In this document: positions 50,580-62,575 of the stretch, piece after piece
How the letters are laid out: every line of letters starts with the position of its first letter
Position numbering within the stretch: the stretch's first letter is position 1
DNA from: Certhia americana
Lineage: Eukaryota; Chordata; Aves; Passeriformes; Certhiidae
DNA length: 64,000 bases
Direction of reading: 5' to 3'
NCBI GenBank assembly: GCA_018697195.1
Contig: CM031879.1
Location: 20,085,821 to 20,149,820, forward strand
The notes under the pieces: model-generated
Database searches by the model: none
Seen by the model: the letters and a program-made list of their open reading frames with translations, nothing else
Told to the model about the DNA's origin: nothing
Translations under genes and position numbers: made by a program

Positions 50580-51759
50580 CCTCGCCTCCCCGCTGCCCTG
50601 CCCCGCCGTGTGCGCTCGCTCCCCGCGGGCCATCCCGCGCCCTCCGTCCCGCTGGCCGCTGCTGCCGTGGCGCTCCGGCCCGCAACAGGTTGAGCGTGGC
50701 CGCGGCACCGGCCGGGCACTGCGCGGGGAGCGCCGGCGGCGCTGCTGCAGGGCTGGGTGTCAGCGCGCCTTGCCCAAAACACACCCTTCCTCTAGAAATC
50801 CCTCAGTCGCCAGGGGTGAAGGCGTTTAAGTTTTTAAAGTTGCGCTCGAAGTCGCCGTGCGAAGGGCACAGGAGGGCAGGGAGCGGGCGCGCTGGGGCCG
50901 TTCTGCGGTGGAGGAGATAGTCTTGCTTCTCGGCGGTGCCTGATGGGTGGAATTAAACCTTCCAGAGGTGCCTCCTGTGAGTCGCGTTCTGACCGTCTGC
51001 ACCCAACCCGAACAAATTAAGCCATTCGTTCACAGGTGAACGAGAAAACTATTTTTTGTTCCATGAATTACTGAGCGTGCTCTCTGTACATAAAAACAAT
51101 CAACATGCGTGTTTGTGGTGAAAATGACCTTCTAATGAAGGTTGACCTAAGTTATTCTCTGTGTCTTCTACATGAAAGACAAGCTTTTGAGAACTGGCAC
51201 GTGCGTGGTAGGTATTTGTGCTTGTTCTCCCATAATTTTGAGCTATTGAATAAGTAGAATACCTAAAGTTTTGTATTAAGGCACTTCATTTCCAGATATT
51301 TCCAGATAACTGAGCTTAAAAGCTCAGTTCTTGAAGTGTTTGGTCTAAAAAATTGGGGGGTTGTTTTCAGTTCTGTAAACAAACAAACAAATCCAAAACA
51401 AGAGAAACAAACCCCCCATTCTACATCACTTTCCAGAAGCATAGTGATAGGGCACAAAAATTATTTAATTCTACTTGGCTTTTATGATCTTGATACTTCC
51501 ATATATCTAAGGGTTTGTAAAATCCAATACTAAATGTTTTGGGGTATCTGAAATACCTGCTATAGGTAATTGTGTTTACTGAATTCTCAGACAAGTTAAC
51601 GTGGCAACATGGTAGTAATAATAAGATTTTTTCTGGAATATTATTTTGTTTTTATTAAGTGTTAGGTACTTAGACTCTGGAGCCTGAATAGAGACATCTT
51701 GTAAGCAGAAAGCCAAAGAAAATCTGAAATAAAAATTTTCAACCCACTGGAAATTCCCT

Positions 51760-51985
51760 ACCCCAACACAGAATCATCATAGAAATGACATTTTGAAGAG
51801 ACATCTGGATCCCTGTAAGTGTGACTTCCCACTGGACAAAGCCAAAGCAGCCTTGATGTAGTGTTGATATCAATCCAGGTTCAGGCAGGAGGCTGAGAAG
51901 CCTCCAGGGATGAGATCTCACAACCTGTCTGTGTGACCTGCTCTACTGCTGCATTGCCCTCCTCTTGATTAAATTTTCCTAATCA
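51760..51985 (-). mobile_element. CR1 LINE 3' fragment
   Basis: CACAGAATCATCATAGAAAT, then ACATCTGGATCCCTGTAAGT, CTCCAGGGATGAGATCTCAC and a terminal AAATTTTCCTAAT correspond to the reverse complement of a CR1 3' end. It is well diverged and has several indels. It sits in CADPS2 intron 1, opposite to the gene. Confidence 0.7.
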
Positions 51986-52734
51986 GCTTACAAGTTGCAG
52001 CTTGTGGCCATCAATTGCAGAAGATACTGAACATTCAGAAGTTCTCTTTGATCTAAGTCACTAAGTATAGGAACTGTTTTAAAAATAACTACTGTATTAA
52101 TTATTTTTATTAATAAAATATATGAAAAGAGATTACTGATGTGCAGCAAATGCAGAAATAAAACTGTTATGGATTTAAGTATTAGCAATGAACAGACTGA
52201 CAAAATTGACTTGATACATGAAATGTTGCTCTTGCTAATTACTATTTTTAAATGAACTCTGGATTTTGCATTAATTTCTGTATGTATAAAGAGACTTCTG
52301 TCATATTTACGAATTTAGCTGCAGAACAAGGATGACTTGTCTTTTCCTGGTCAGGAAAGAGTGTTTTTAAATAGACATAACACAAAAAAGAATTCTTTTT
52401 AGGAGTTGCACTTCTGTCTAGCATAATGAAATGCACATAAAAATTCTTCCTCTTATTTGACAGTTTTGTACAAACTACTCACTAAGTTATTGCATGTAGG
52501 GTAGTAGAACTGGTCATGGGTTTTGAGAGTTCAGAAAACCTACTTTGATTGTTTTGGGGGTGCTGAGAGCTGTATGAAGGAGCCCTCTTTTATGTCTACT
52601 TTCTGTTCTCTGTGCTGCACGGTGGGCCCATGTCAGCTTTGGGAGCAAGAGTACAACCACCTGTCTTAAACTGTGTCCTGAAGGAAGACACTCTTGGAGG
52701 TATGACAGGTGATCTGGAGAAGAGATGATAGAGG

Positions 52735-53093
52735 GATACTTACATATAAGTATCTGGAGGGAGGATGTCAAGAGGATGCTCTTCTTAATGGTGCAAAATA
52801 GTAAGACAAGAGACAAGAGGCAGAAACTGATGGGCAGAAGTTGCACCTGAATATGAGAAAGAACTTCTTTTACTGGAATATGAGGAAGAACTTCTTTACT
52901 GTGCGGATGATTGCACACAGGAACAGATTGCCTGGAGAGGCTGTGGAGTCTCCCTCACTGGAGATATTCAAGAACCATCTGGACACAATCCTGTGCCATG
53001 TGCTCTGGGATGACCCTGCTTAAACAGCAAGGTTGGATCAGATGACCCACTGTTGCCCCTTCCAACCTTACCCGTTGTGTGGTTCTGTGACTC
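52735..53093 (+). mobile_element. CR1 LINE 3' end with internal tandem duplication
   Basis: This is the C-terminal coding part and 3' UTR of CR1. It includes CTGTGGAGTCTCCCTCACTG, GAGATATTCAAGAACCATCT and GGTTGGATCAGATGACCCAC, and ends TTGTGTGGTTCTGTGACT. The segment GAATATGAGRAAGAACTTCT... is present twice in tandem (52,849-52,875 and 52,876-52,901), differing by one substitution and one T. A normal CR1 has it once. Confidence 0.88.
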
Positions 53094-54649
53094 ATATTCT
53101 ATGGGATAGAAGTCTGTCTTATTTCCTGAATTAATTTTCTATCTGCCAAGATGGGATACGGATGTGGAGTGTTTCTTGATCTCTTGCTCTTTTGCTTCAT
53201 TCTGCCTTGTGTTACAGCATGTGCCTGGCTGTCCATTGTGAGCTGGCCTGAGGCTCCTTACTCCTGTAATGTAACGAGCTGTTAGCTACAGCGTGCCCTG
53301 TCCATCCTCAGTTATCCAAGGTGTGGTTTGGAATGAGAACCTATGATGCTGAGTGCTTTCAGTCCCCTGCCTCTTTCTGCTTGTGAACTCCTTGTAGTGC
53401 TTTTGCACCAGCAGTCTTTCAGATACCTAAGAATAGTATCCACCCTGCTTAAGAGCAGAAGTAATTTATTCTTCCTGCCACTTCATTTGGCATAGTGCTG
53501 AGCAAATATTGAGGAATGCAGTTTGCTTCCTTTTTAATGTGGAACATATCCAGTAAGGGAATGAGATGGAATTCATATATCAAATATCTTCAACTGCATT
53601 GTAATATCAGTAGGGAAATGGGTTACAGTATGGCTGGGTTCTTATGTTCTTGCTTTAGTATCAGATTAAAATGTACTATATGGTATCTTGAAACCACCAG
53701 ACTTAATGGACTGTGTTATGCTAATTAAAGAATTTTGAATGCAGGCAGGGTTTCACTCCTCTGTTGTCCTTTCTTCTTCCTTCTTTCTTCTTGCTAAAAA
53801 GTAAAATTAGCTCTGCTGTATTGTGATAGATAAGATTAACTAAAAAAGAAAATCAAACTTTAAGAAAAAACAAGAACTAGCATAATTCACCAGGGTCCAT
53901 CAGTTCCTCTAACTTGCTTTTAATGACAAATGCAATGTAATTTAGCCCAGATTTTGCTGAATCACATACTTTTATAATATGCCTGCCTTTTTTTTTTTTT
54001 TTTTTTTCTTCCCCTTAGTCTCTAGGATGGATATGTGATAGAAATACTCTTTTTTGACTGTTCGGAGTTAGCTGATGACCTACTATTATATCCTACCTTA
54101 CTTCGTTTGCTGGAAGATTTTTGATAGAGAAGGGGGAATAATCAAATATTGGAGGTGTGGAACTGAAGCATGGTGTTATTTTTTGAGTTGAGGTAGCATA
54201 TCCTGATGAAGATGGAATTAGCTTTACAGAGTAGAGCTAGTATGTATTTAGTAACAGATTTTCAGTAGATATTTGTGAACATTTAGCCATGTATTTTCTA
54301 CCTTGCAGAGAAATTTTGATGCATCATTACATATTGTTCTTTTTTAAAGCAAATTTTATCTGTCCTTGGTTTAAAGAGACTGTCACTTTTTTGTAGTTAC
54401 CACTTTTTTATGAGCCCCCTCGAACATATTTCACCATTTGTTTCTTCTGCCTCTTCACTCCTCTTTGTTTCTAGTCCCAGCAAAAGAGAAGACAATTGCT
54501 AACTAAGCCTGTTCCTCTTCTGTTCTCCTACCCTAGCCAAACCAAATCCCAAACTGCCAGATTGAATTTGTCCATAGAATGAGATTTAGGTTGTGAAAGA
54601 AATTCACTTGTGACTATCTTCCATTAAGAGAAAGTGTATGTGAATATAT

Positions 54650-54705
54650 TTATTATATATGAGTATATATTATATATGATTATATATATATGAACATATA
54701 TATGA
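54650..54705 (+). repeat. AT-rich microsatellite in CADPS2 intron 1
   Basis: Interrupted TA repeats with TATATATGA-like units recurring several times. Confidence 0.9.
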
Positions 54706-57700
54706 GTCAGGGATTAGCTGATGAACCGGTAACTGCTGTTTATACTAATCAGTTGTACACGCATTCCTACCCACCCTGCGAGTACTTGGTGAGTGTACAG
54801 AACCAAAGGCAGGTTCTGTATCTGGGAGATGAATCAAAGTTAAAGTTCCTGGAGAAGGAAGGGACAGCAAAGTGCTACAATTAACTAGCAAAAGAAAAAG
54901 CATACCTGTGTTTTTCTTTCACAACATTTTAAAATTTACTCTAATAATCAAGTGGCCACACAGAAATCCAAGACTAAGGGAGAAGGAGCACTCCTAGGCT
55001 AAACAAGATTTTGTAATGCATGAAAGGCTTAGTACATCAAAGCTGATCATTCAAGTCTTGCTTTCATAAATGATAGGTATTAAAAGTAATTGATCTGGCC
55101 ATGTAGTATTCATAACTGATTGAGCTTACTTCCTGAATACTTGATGACCTATTTTCCTTCCATTCCTTCTCTCCCATCTGGCTACTAAACCATGAGTAGA
55201 TCAAAACCATTTACTTCTAGCTAATTCTCAAAAGTAGGAGCAGTAATAATCAGAAATTAATTTTCATCTGACTTTTGTGCATTCATTTTTTCCTCTTTCT
55301 TGGACTTTATCTGGAAAGGAGAGGTTATAATGGTAAGTGTTCACTACATAACACTGTCAGGAAATGTTGGTTATGGGGATAGATTTCATTCTCTGGATTG
55401 CCAGTTTCATTCCCAATGTTTGTCTTTCTTCTGTCTCAAGCTGTATATCTCCTTACTTTTTGCTGGTGATGTGTGTCTGCTTATTTATTGGCTAAGCATG
55501 TTTTGGGAAAGAAAAATTGCCTTGTGGCCTCTGAACATGCTTCATTAGATGTTGCTTTCTGCACTGCTAAGGTAGCAAGGAGAATACATCCAAACCCATT
55601 GTTTTCAGAAGCTCTAGACGCATTTTAGAGAAAAAAACATAGCTATAAAACTTGTTCATCTGGTCAGAATATTGCTAAAGATCTTTCTAGTAACATGTCT
55701 TCCAATTCTGCCTTCATGGTTTCCTTTAAAAATTTCAGTTCTTTTTGTGATGTTATAGAAAGTCATTTTAAATGAAGTTGATTGTCTTATTTTTTCCCCG
55801 TAACACCTTGTCATTATGCTCTAAGCTGTGTATAGTTTTTATTTTTAGTCAAGTGAGTATAGAGAGTTTTGATAAATCCTGCCAAAACCCATAATATCAT
55901 AGCCTACAGACCTATACATGTGGAGACAAGATTATTTGCAACTATATATTTCTACCCTTGTGAGAACCTGCTGTTTGGGGAGCAAGGTGGTTTTGCCTGT
56001 AGTAGGAAAGTTGCTCACCATGGGCGATTGAATCAGCCATAGTTGAAGAAGTGCTGAAGGGTGATGAGAGAGAAGCAAAGCCTTGTCATAACCAGCGCCT
56101 CTTCAGAAATGACAACCCATCAGTTTTGTTTTAATCTTAAATTCTTCTTCTGGCCTACCAGTTCAGCATTGATCAGTGACTTGGCCAGAAGCTGGTGATG
56201 TGCTGGGAAGACCATGTATTGGTAAACAGCTGTATAATGAAGTGAACATGTTTGGACAGTCTGCAAACCTGGTCTACTATGATGAAAAATTTCTCACTCT
56301 CTTCTTTTGCCTGCGTTCTTTTTTTGTTTTCACTGCCTATTTTACCTATATTTGCCTTTGAAATTTGAGTAATTATTATTATTATTTGATGAGACAATAT
56401 AATTTTTTTTTCTGAATGCATGACCTCAGGTTGTTTCTTTTTTTCTGTCACCCACACAGTTTGACAAATGTGTTAACTCTGGAAAATGCCCCATTAAAAG
56501 TGCCTGTGGAAGACTAGTTATTAGTTTTTTCTACAGGGGAGCTGACAGGAGGAAAGTTTGAAGAATCAGTTGAATGCCACCCTCTCTGCAGGGACTGTAC
56601 AGGGGAATTGTCTGGCTGGACTGCCTTGCATTTCTAACCCTTTGCAGTTGTTCTCACATTGTGTATCTGAACTGCTGATTGAGAGGCAGAAATACCAAAT
56701 CAGCTATCTTGTCTTTAGTACTTTCTCTGACATCATCTGTGAAATATACTCCTTAATGCTTGGTTGAATAACAAAGCTGGGGAAAACACTTTTTTCCCCT
56801 CTGAACCACACTCCTTTACCTGCCTGAGGCACAATATATCAAAATATCAATTACTACATACTGTCTTTAGCTGTACACTATTGCCAGAACACAAAATAGT
56901 GCTTGGTTTCTAGTTGAATATTCATTGAGCAATGTATTTCTGTAATAGCAAATTTTCAATTTTTCCCCCTTGCTCCCCCATGCAAACCTGTTGTCATCAG
57001 TTCAGGTTTGGGGACACTACTAACTTACTGCCTTTCCATTTTCATGCTCATATTAGAGTTGGGTTTTCTCTTTCTGGCTTTGTACCATTTCTTTTTCCTA
57101 CTGGTTAATATCATCCTGAAGTTTCTTTCAGTATGTATTTCAGTATGTATTGTATTTGCTTTTTTAATGTACCTTTGCATTTGTGTTCTACTCTCCCATT
57201 ATCCTTGTTTTTCCCTTGTGTGTAGATGTCCCTTCCTTTGCTAGCTTAACATATCCCTGCCTCCTGTTGCTTTCCTTGCTACAAATGGAAAGCTAATAGC
57301 TCAGGGACAGGACTTGCTTTATTGACCCAAGAGGTATCCTTAGAGGAAGATGCGATGATGTCTTTGTTGTCTGCTAGGAAAGTGCTTGGCTCGCTGCCTT
57401 GACTCTGCTCATTGAGGGATGTGTTTTGGGGTGTTTGTCTTGATGCCTTAACTCTGGTTCTATATTTAGTTGTTATTAGTTGTACTGAGCCCCCGTTAGT
57501 ATGTTACTCTGTCTGAACCAAGTGCCAGTCTCTAAGGCATTTAAATGTTCAGTCCCGAGGTCAGTTTCCATATAGGGCTTTTTGGCACATTAGCTGCAAA
57601 CATGCCTCCTGTATTTCTTTCCAGGTTACTCTTGCTGCCAGCTGATGGCAGTGGCATGCACAGGTCTGGCACTCAGACTTCTCTGTGACTTCTGGCTCTT

Positions 57701-60700
57701 GCCATCCAGGACAGGAGGCAAGGCGAGGAACAGCATCTGCTGAAGGCCTGCTCACTTGCCTAGTGCCTGTCTCCAGTGCCCATTTCTGTCTAGAACTGGT
57801 GGCATTGAATTGAAAGCAGCCCAGTTTTTGTGCACTGCAGCTGATTCCCCAAGGTTTCAGAATAGCAGCTGTTAAAAGGCAGTTTTCAATTTGTTGCTGT
57901 GTGTGGGAAACTCTGAGCTGCAGGAGAGATAAAGTGTTTGCATGTTGGTACCAGGCTGCATCAGTTTAAGCTTGCATTTTGAAGGTTATTTTCTCAGCCA
58001 TAAGCACTGAAGGCTTTTCATTTTGTATTTAAAATTCCCTAGAAGTTGATGGTACTTGCTCAATAGAATTTTTTTCTGTTTCTTATTTATTTTGCAGTGA
58101 GGAGATAAAGCATATGCTTCTCTTCAAGTGTGATTGTTTGTGTGCATGAGTTCAAGAATGTTCTTGAGTGTTTTTCCTGTCAGGAAGGGGAAAAGCATTA
58201 ATTAACAGCATTGTGAAGAATGAATAGAGCTACAGTGAGTACTTCTTTGAATATGTGACCTGGTGAATCAAAATTAGAAAAAGAGAAGGTGATTGTACAA
58301 GAAGTTTTCTGCAACTGTGTTTCCATTTCTCTCAACCATTAATTATTCATTTATGTTCAATTGTCTTGTCTGTGGGATTTTAGAAGTAGAGGCTAGCTAT
58401 GTAATGAAATTGCTGGAGGGATAGTCTGGGTGATAGACACACAAAAAAAAATCCTTAGGATAATATTGTTTGGGCCATAGACAAGGATGTGGAAGAAAGA
58501 ACAAATATATATAATATATGAGACCCCTGAAGAGATTGTGTACATCTACAACAATTAGAGGAGAAATAGCCATTAGTGATGAAGAGTTTCATGGACTGAG
58601 TTGAAGGTGTTGAGAAAATGTATGGAACTTACTAGTAGAGGAACGGTTCAGCAAGGACAATGACAAAGTTAAAGAGGAATGAATTTGTAGCAGAGCAATC
58701 TGTTGGTCATGAGAGTTATGCTTTTTAGTATTAAACAGAAGTGACGGAGGATTATCTTGGGGGTGAGTTTGCAAGAAAGATATGGGTCTAGAAAAAAGGA
58801 TAATGATTAAACTGGTAAATAAGGGAACAGTCTCAAAATCTTTGTCAGTGTAATACAGAATAGCTAGGGCAAAGAACTGGTAAGAAAAATGGTAAGCAGA
58901 ACTGCATGAAAATCAAAGCAGTAGCATATAGCACACTGGGGAAAACTGTTTTTTTTTCTGCAGAAAGTTGGAGTTGTTTTATATGGAGTTGTTTAGGTTT
59001 TTTAATGGTGAATTCATGAGTTTTCTTTTTCTAAGGAAAAATTCACCTTCAGGCAGTCTATGCTGAATGTTTATCTTGCTGGCTTTTGCTGGGAACCATC
59101 CCCAGTTTGTGCCTGTTGCTCACAAATTCTTTGATTTATTTGTAAATTATGTATTCTGAGGCCTTGTAGCAAGGTTATTTCTTATTCAGAAGTTTTCTAC
59201 AAATGTTTCTCTACTCCAACTATTTAATACATCAAATGCGTACTATTGCTAAAATATTAATATTGACCATTTAATTTTTTAATTTTTTTTTAACCTCCTT
59301 ATGTATGGAGCATAGGCAAAGAGAAGAAATTAAAAAAAAAAAAAAAAAAGATGTTGTTTGGAATAGAGCTGATATTAAATAATCTTAGAAATCAGTTACC
59401 CTTTCGCTTTCTCTTTGTTCCTACAGTGTCATTAAAAGGCAGAGGATTTTTCAGTCTCTTACCAGTGGGGATTTAAGAGTAAATAGTGGTATTATTTGGA
59501 GATGGAAGTTAACAAAGTCCATTAGAATTTTTTTTTTGTGGTAATCTTCAGCTAGCTATTGGAGTATTTCCCTGAATGAACACTTATATTCTGCTTGCAA
59601 TGACTTAACTCCAAATGCAGTATGTTTTTCATAGCCACACATGTGCTACACACAGTAGAGATTCTGAGCATGCTAATACATGGTTATGAAGTAGCTAGAT
59701 ATGTTTTAGCTTATTTATTCTGTGATACAAGTTCTGACAATCTTGTTTATATGACTTTGGGTTCTTTTCAGCATTCTTTGTCTCACAAATTCATTTACTT
59801 TAAAAACACTACTTGAGATTAAGGCCAGTTTTTAAAATTGTCTTTCTCTGCAATCCAAGTTTTTAGGTACTTAATAATTTAATGTTCCTAGGCCTTTTCT
59901 GTGATAATAAATGTTATAAAATTATATAAAGCTATTATAAGACCAGCTATGTTTTGTGAATACAAGCTTTCTGTTTTACTACCTGGAATATAAAAACTCA
60001 AATATCCTATAATGGAAAGCTGAAAATTAAAAGATCCAGCTGCGTGTGCATATATTGATGTATTTTGCTCATGTGCTGCTGAAAAGGAAGTGTCCTTCTT
60101 AATTGTGTAATGTAAAGCTAATCTGTTTGTTCTGCAGATCAGTCACCCACTGATACCAAACTATGTGAGTATTTCTGTGTGTGGCTCTCAGACACCCTGA
60201 GTGTAGGATGTACCTTATGGAACTTTTGTTAGAGCCAGGTGAAAATTTGTTTGTCTCCTCTTTGCCCCCACCACCCATAGCCTGGGTTGGGGAATTTTTA
60301 AAACCTCTTTCCTTGCTGAATCACTTGGAACGTCAGTGGTATGCTGTGAACAGAGCTGCTGTTGTCTTTGCTTGACTCTTCCTCAAACTTTAATTGGAGC
60401 AACTAGATTACACCAGTCTTTCTGCTGCTTTAATATACCTTGCTGTGTGTAGATGAAAAACACCATGTAAAAAAAGAGAAGTATTATTTATTTGAAATAA
60501 TAAAATTATTCAGATTATTACTAAACCTCTAGCTGTTTTATTTGTTCTGGATATTTAAACTCAAGTGGTTTATTGACCCATTGATTGCTAACAACATTTG
60601 GTCAGAACTCAGTCCAGAATGGCCTTCAAGAGACCACAGGAGCATGATAAAATCAGCAAATTGGGTGAAGCTTCCACACATGACCCTCTTGCTGTATTAC

Positions 60701-61040
60701 AAGCTATGTCTGCTACACATGCACTTAACTATGCAAAGCAGCACAAAAAGGTGGGAGACTGTACAGTCTGGCAGGTTCTGTTTCACTGTACAGATGCACA
60801 CTGCACACTGCAGTGTCACACTGCTTGCCAGTGTTGATGTGACTTCAGAGAGTCAGAGAGATTTAATGTGCAGCAACTAACACAGAGTCAAGAAAGAGAG
60901 ATGAAACCTAAATGAGATAAATAGCACAACAGGGACACAACAGTATCCTTTCTGAGCCATTAAAGCAGGACAGCATATGCAATGCAAACATAAAAACAGC
61001 TGAAATAACAAAGTAATAAGAGTCTTGCTATGTCTGAAGT

Positions 61041-61070
61041 TAATTAGGGGCAACAAACTGCCCCTAATTA
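61041..61070. repeat. Perfect inverted repeat: 12-bp stem, 6-nt loop
   Basis: TAATTAGGGGCA (61,041-61,052) and TGCCCCTAATTA (61,059-61,070) are exact reverse complements around the loop ACAAAC. Each arm contains a TAATTA homeodomain-type core. Confidence 0.93.
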
Positions 61071-61906
61071 CTGAAAGTGTGGGATCCTCAGCAAAGCTGC
61101 CTGGGATACTAATTAAAAGAACTGATTATAAGAAATAGAATGAATAATTAATGACTAAGAAATCATTTTCAAGGGTATCTTCAGAGAGCAAATAAAGTGC
61201 CCTTGGAAAATATTGTGACACCCTGAGCCATCCACTGAATCTAATCCTGCAGATAGATCTGAACTGATTTGCAAGTTTGCTGTGCTTATGCTTTCTAGTG
61301 CTGAGGCAGGGACTTATAGGGGCAGAATGACATGTAAAATAGGAATAGCATTTCCATTTCAATATCAAATGCTCTCTTCAACTACTTTTTTAACGTATGA
61401 CTTCAACAGAACCTGCTTATGAAATATGCTGACATAGTGTATTTTAATAGTTGGCTTTGCAATAGTCTGCTGCTTATAGAGTTGAGAGAGGTCTGTGGTG
61501 CTTGCAGAGGGCCTCTGGGTAGCATCCTCTGTGTTGACCAGTAGCATGTGTGTCTGTAGCAACTGTTGGCTGTCAAGTGTATGGGCTACCAAATGGACTG
61601 TGATTTTTCTATGTTCTTGAAAAAACAGCAATATGGAAATCACATCTGACAGAATAAAAATTGGAAGTTTAAAGATTTATCTTCTTCTCAAAAAAAAAAA
61701 AAAAAATCCCCAGAAACCCCCAAGCTCAATTAATAAGGATTTTTTATCCTAAGCAGTTCTTTAAAGGGGCTAATCAGGGGTGGTAAAGTGACTGATCAGG
61801 GGTAAAGTTTTATTCAAGCATCTGTGTGGGTGTTCCCACCTAATTGGCACGCCTTAATTTATTAATTTGAACTGTTTTTAATAGCCTTAATCCTCAATTA
61901 CATTGC

Positions 61907-61968
61907 TATTATATATATATGTATGATTTATATATATATATATATATTTTATATATATATATATATAA
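61907..61968 (+). repeat. TA microsatellite in CADPS2 intron 1
   Basis: Three TA tracts separated by short TGTATGATT and TTT interruptions. Confidence 0.95.
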
Positions 61969-62039
61969 ATTTAGATTAGGAATAAATAAAAATAAATGCT
62001 TGGAAGCATTAAACCCTAGGAGTTATTTCCTGTCCTGGT

Positions 62040-62575
62040 TTTAAGTCTCTGCTGGTGGCTGAGGTGGGAGGCTGCAGGTACCCTGGAGTGCTGGGGTGCA
62101 TGTGAAGGAGACTTGGGTCTTGAAGCAGTTAGGCTGGGCAATCAACCCACAGCTGTGTGATGTCCATCTAAGACAGGTCTGACATTTAATTTTCAATGAT
62201 CAACCTGTGATCACTGTAGTGAGCCCCTCTTGTGGGGATCATGTTCACAGAGGGACCAACCCAGAACTGAAATACCCATGTCCTTTGTAGTGTCTTTTAG
62301 TTGTTCTGGGCTTCAATAGATTCATCAGTGTCTCCTTGGTCCCATAAGATTGTGTGTTGTAGTGAATATGGGATCTGTTTGGTCCCATAAGGCTGTAGGC
62401 TGGAACTCTGTATGTGCTTGCATCTGGAAGAAAGATGTGAACACAATTGACTCCTGTGTACTCGAGGTGAGGCCATGACCATGATCCATGGCAGGGGCAG
62501 AGAGCCCTGCTATTGGTGGTGCATTCCTGCTTCACTGCATGCTGTGGTTCTGCCAAGTTCTCTATAGGATGTGAA
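62040..62575 (+). other. GC-richer block of unknown origin in CADPS2 intron 1
   Basis: About 530 bp are clearly less AT-rich than the sequence on either side. A 13-bp motif TTGGTCCCATAAG occurs twice (near 62,336 and 62,379). A 103-codon minus-strand frame covers part of it, but its product resembles nothing I know. The block may be an unclassified old transposable element; I cannot name it. Confidence 0.35.

Larger units (their letters stand above)
49500..50950 (+). promoter_or_regulatory. CADPS2: CpG island: probable CADPS2 promoter and 5' UTR
   Basis: Composition changes abruptly from AT-rich flanks to very GC-rich sequence with dense CpG. GC-box-like elements are visible near 49,995-50,007 (GGGGCGGGC) and 50,114-50,125 (CCCCGCCCC), and I see no TATA box close to the start codon. 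This is the usual pattern of a dispersed, TATA-less vertebrate promoter. The transcription start cannot be fixed from sequence. Open frames on both strands inside the island are a by-product of low stop-codon density and are not annotated as genes. Edges are by eye. Confidence 0.8.

Noticed and set aside
50013..50708. 231-codon minus-strand open frame opposite CADPS2 exon 1
   Set aside because: It is the antisense shadow of a GC-rich coding exon, rich in Arg, Ala, Gly and Pro, with no family similarity.
60121..60175. Possible cryptic exon between CTGCAG and TATGTGAGT
   Set aside because: The splice-like borders enclose only about 30 bp with no CAPS similarity, so they are most likely chance.
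60542..60880. 112- and 79-codon overlapping plus-strand frames in intron 1
   Set aside because: One contains a fairly protein-like stretch (KRPQEHDKISKLGEASTHDP), but it matches nothing I know, including CADPS2 exon 2, and lacks splice sites in the right phase.
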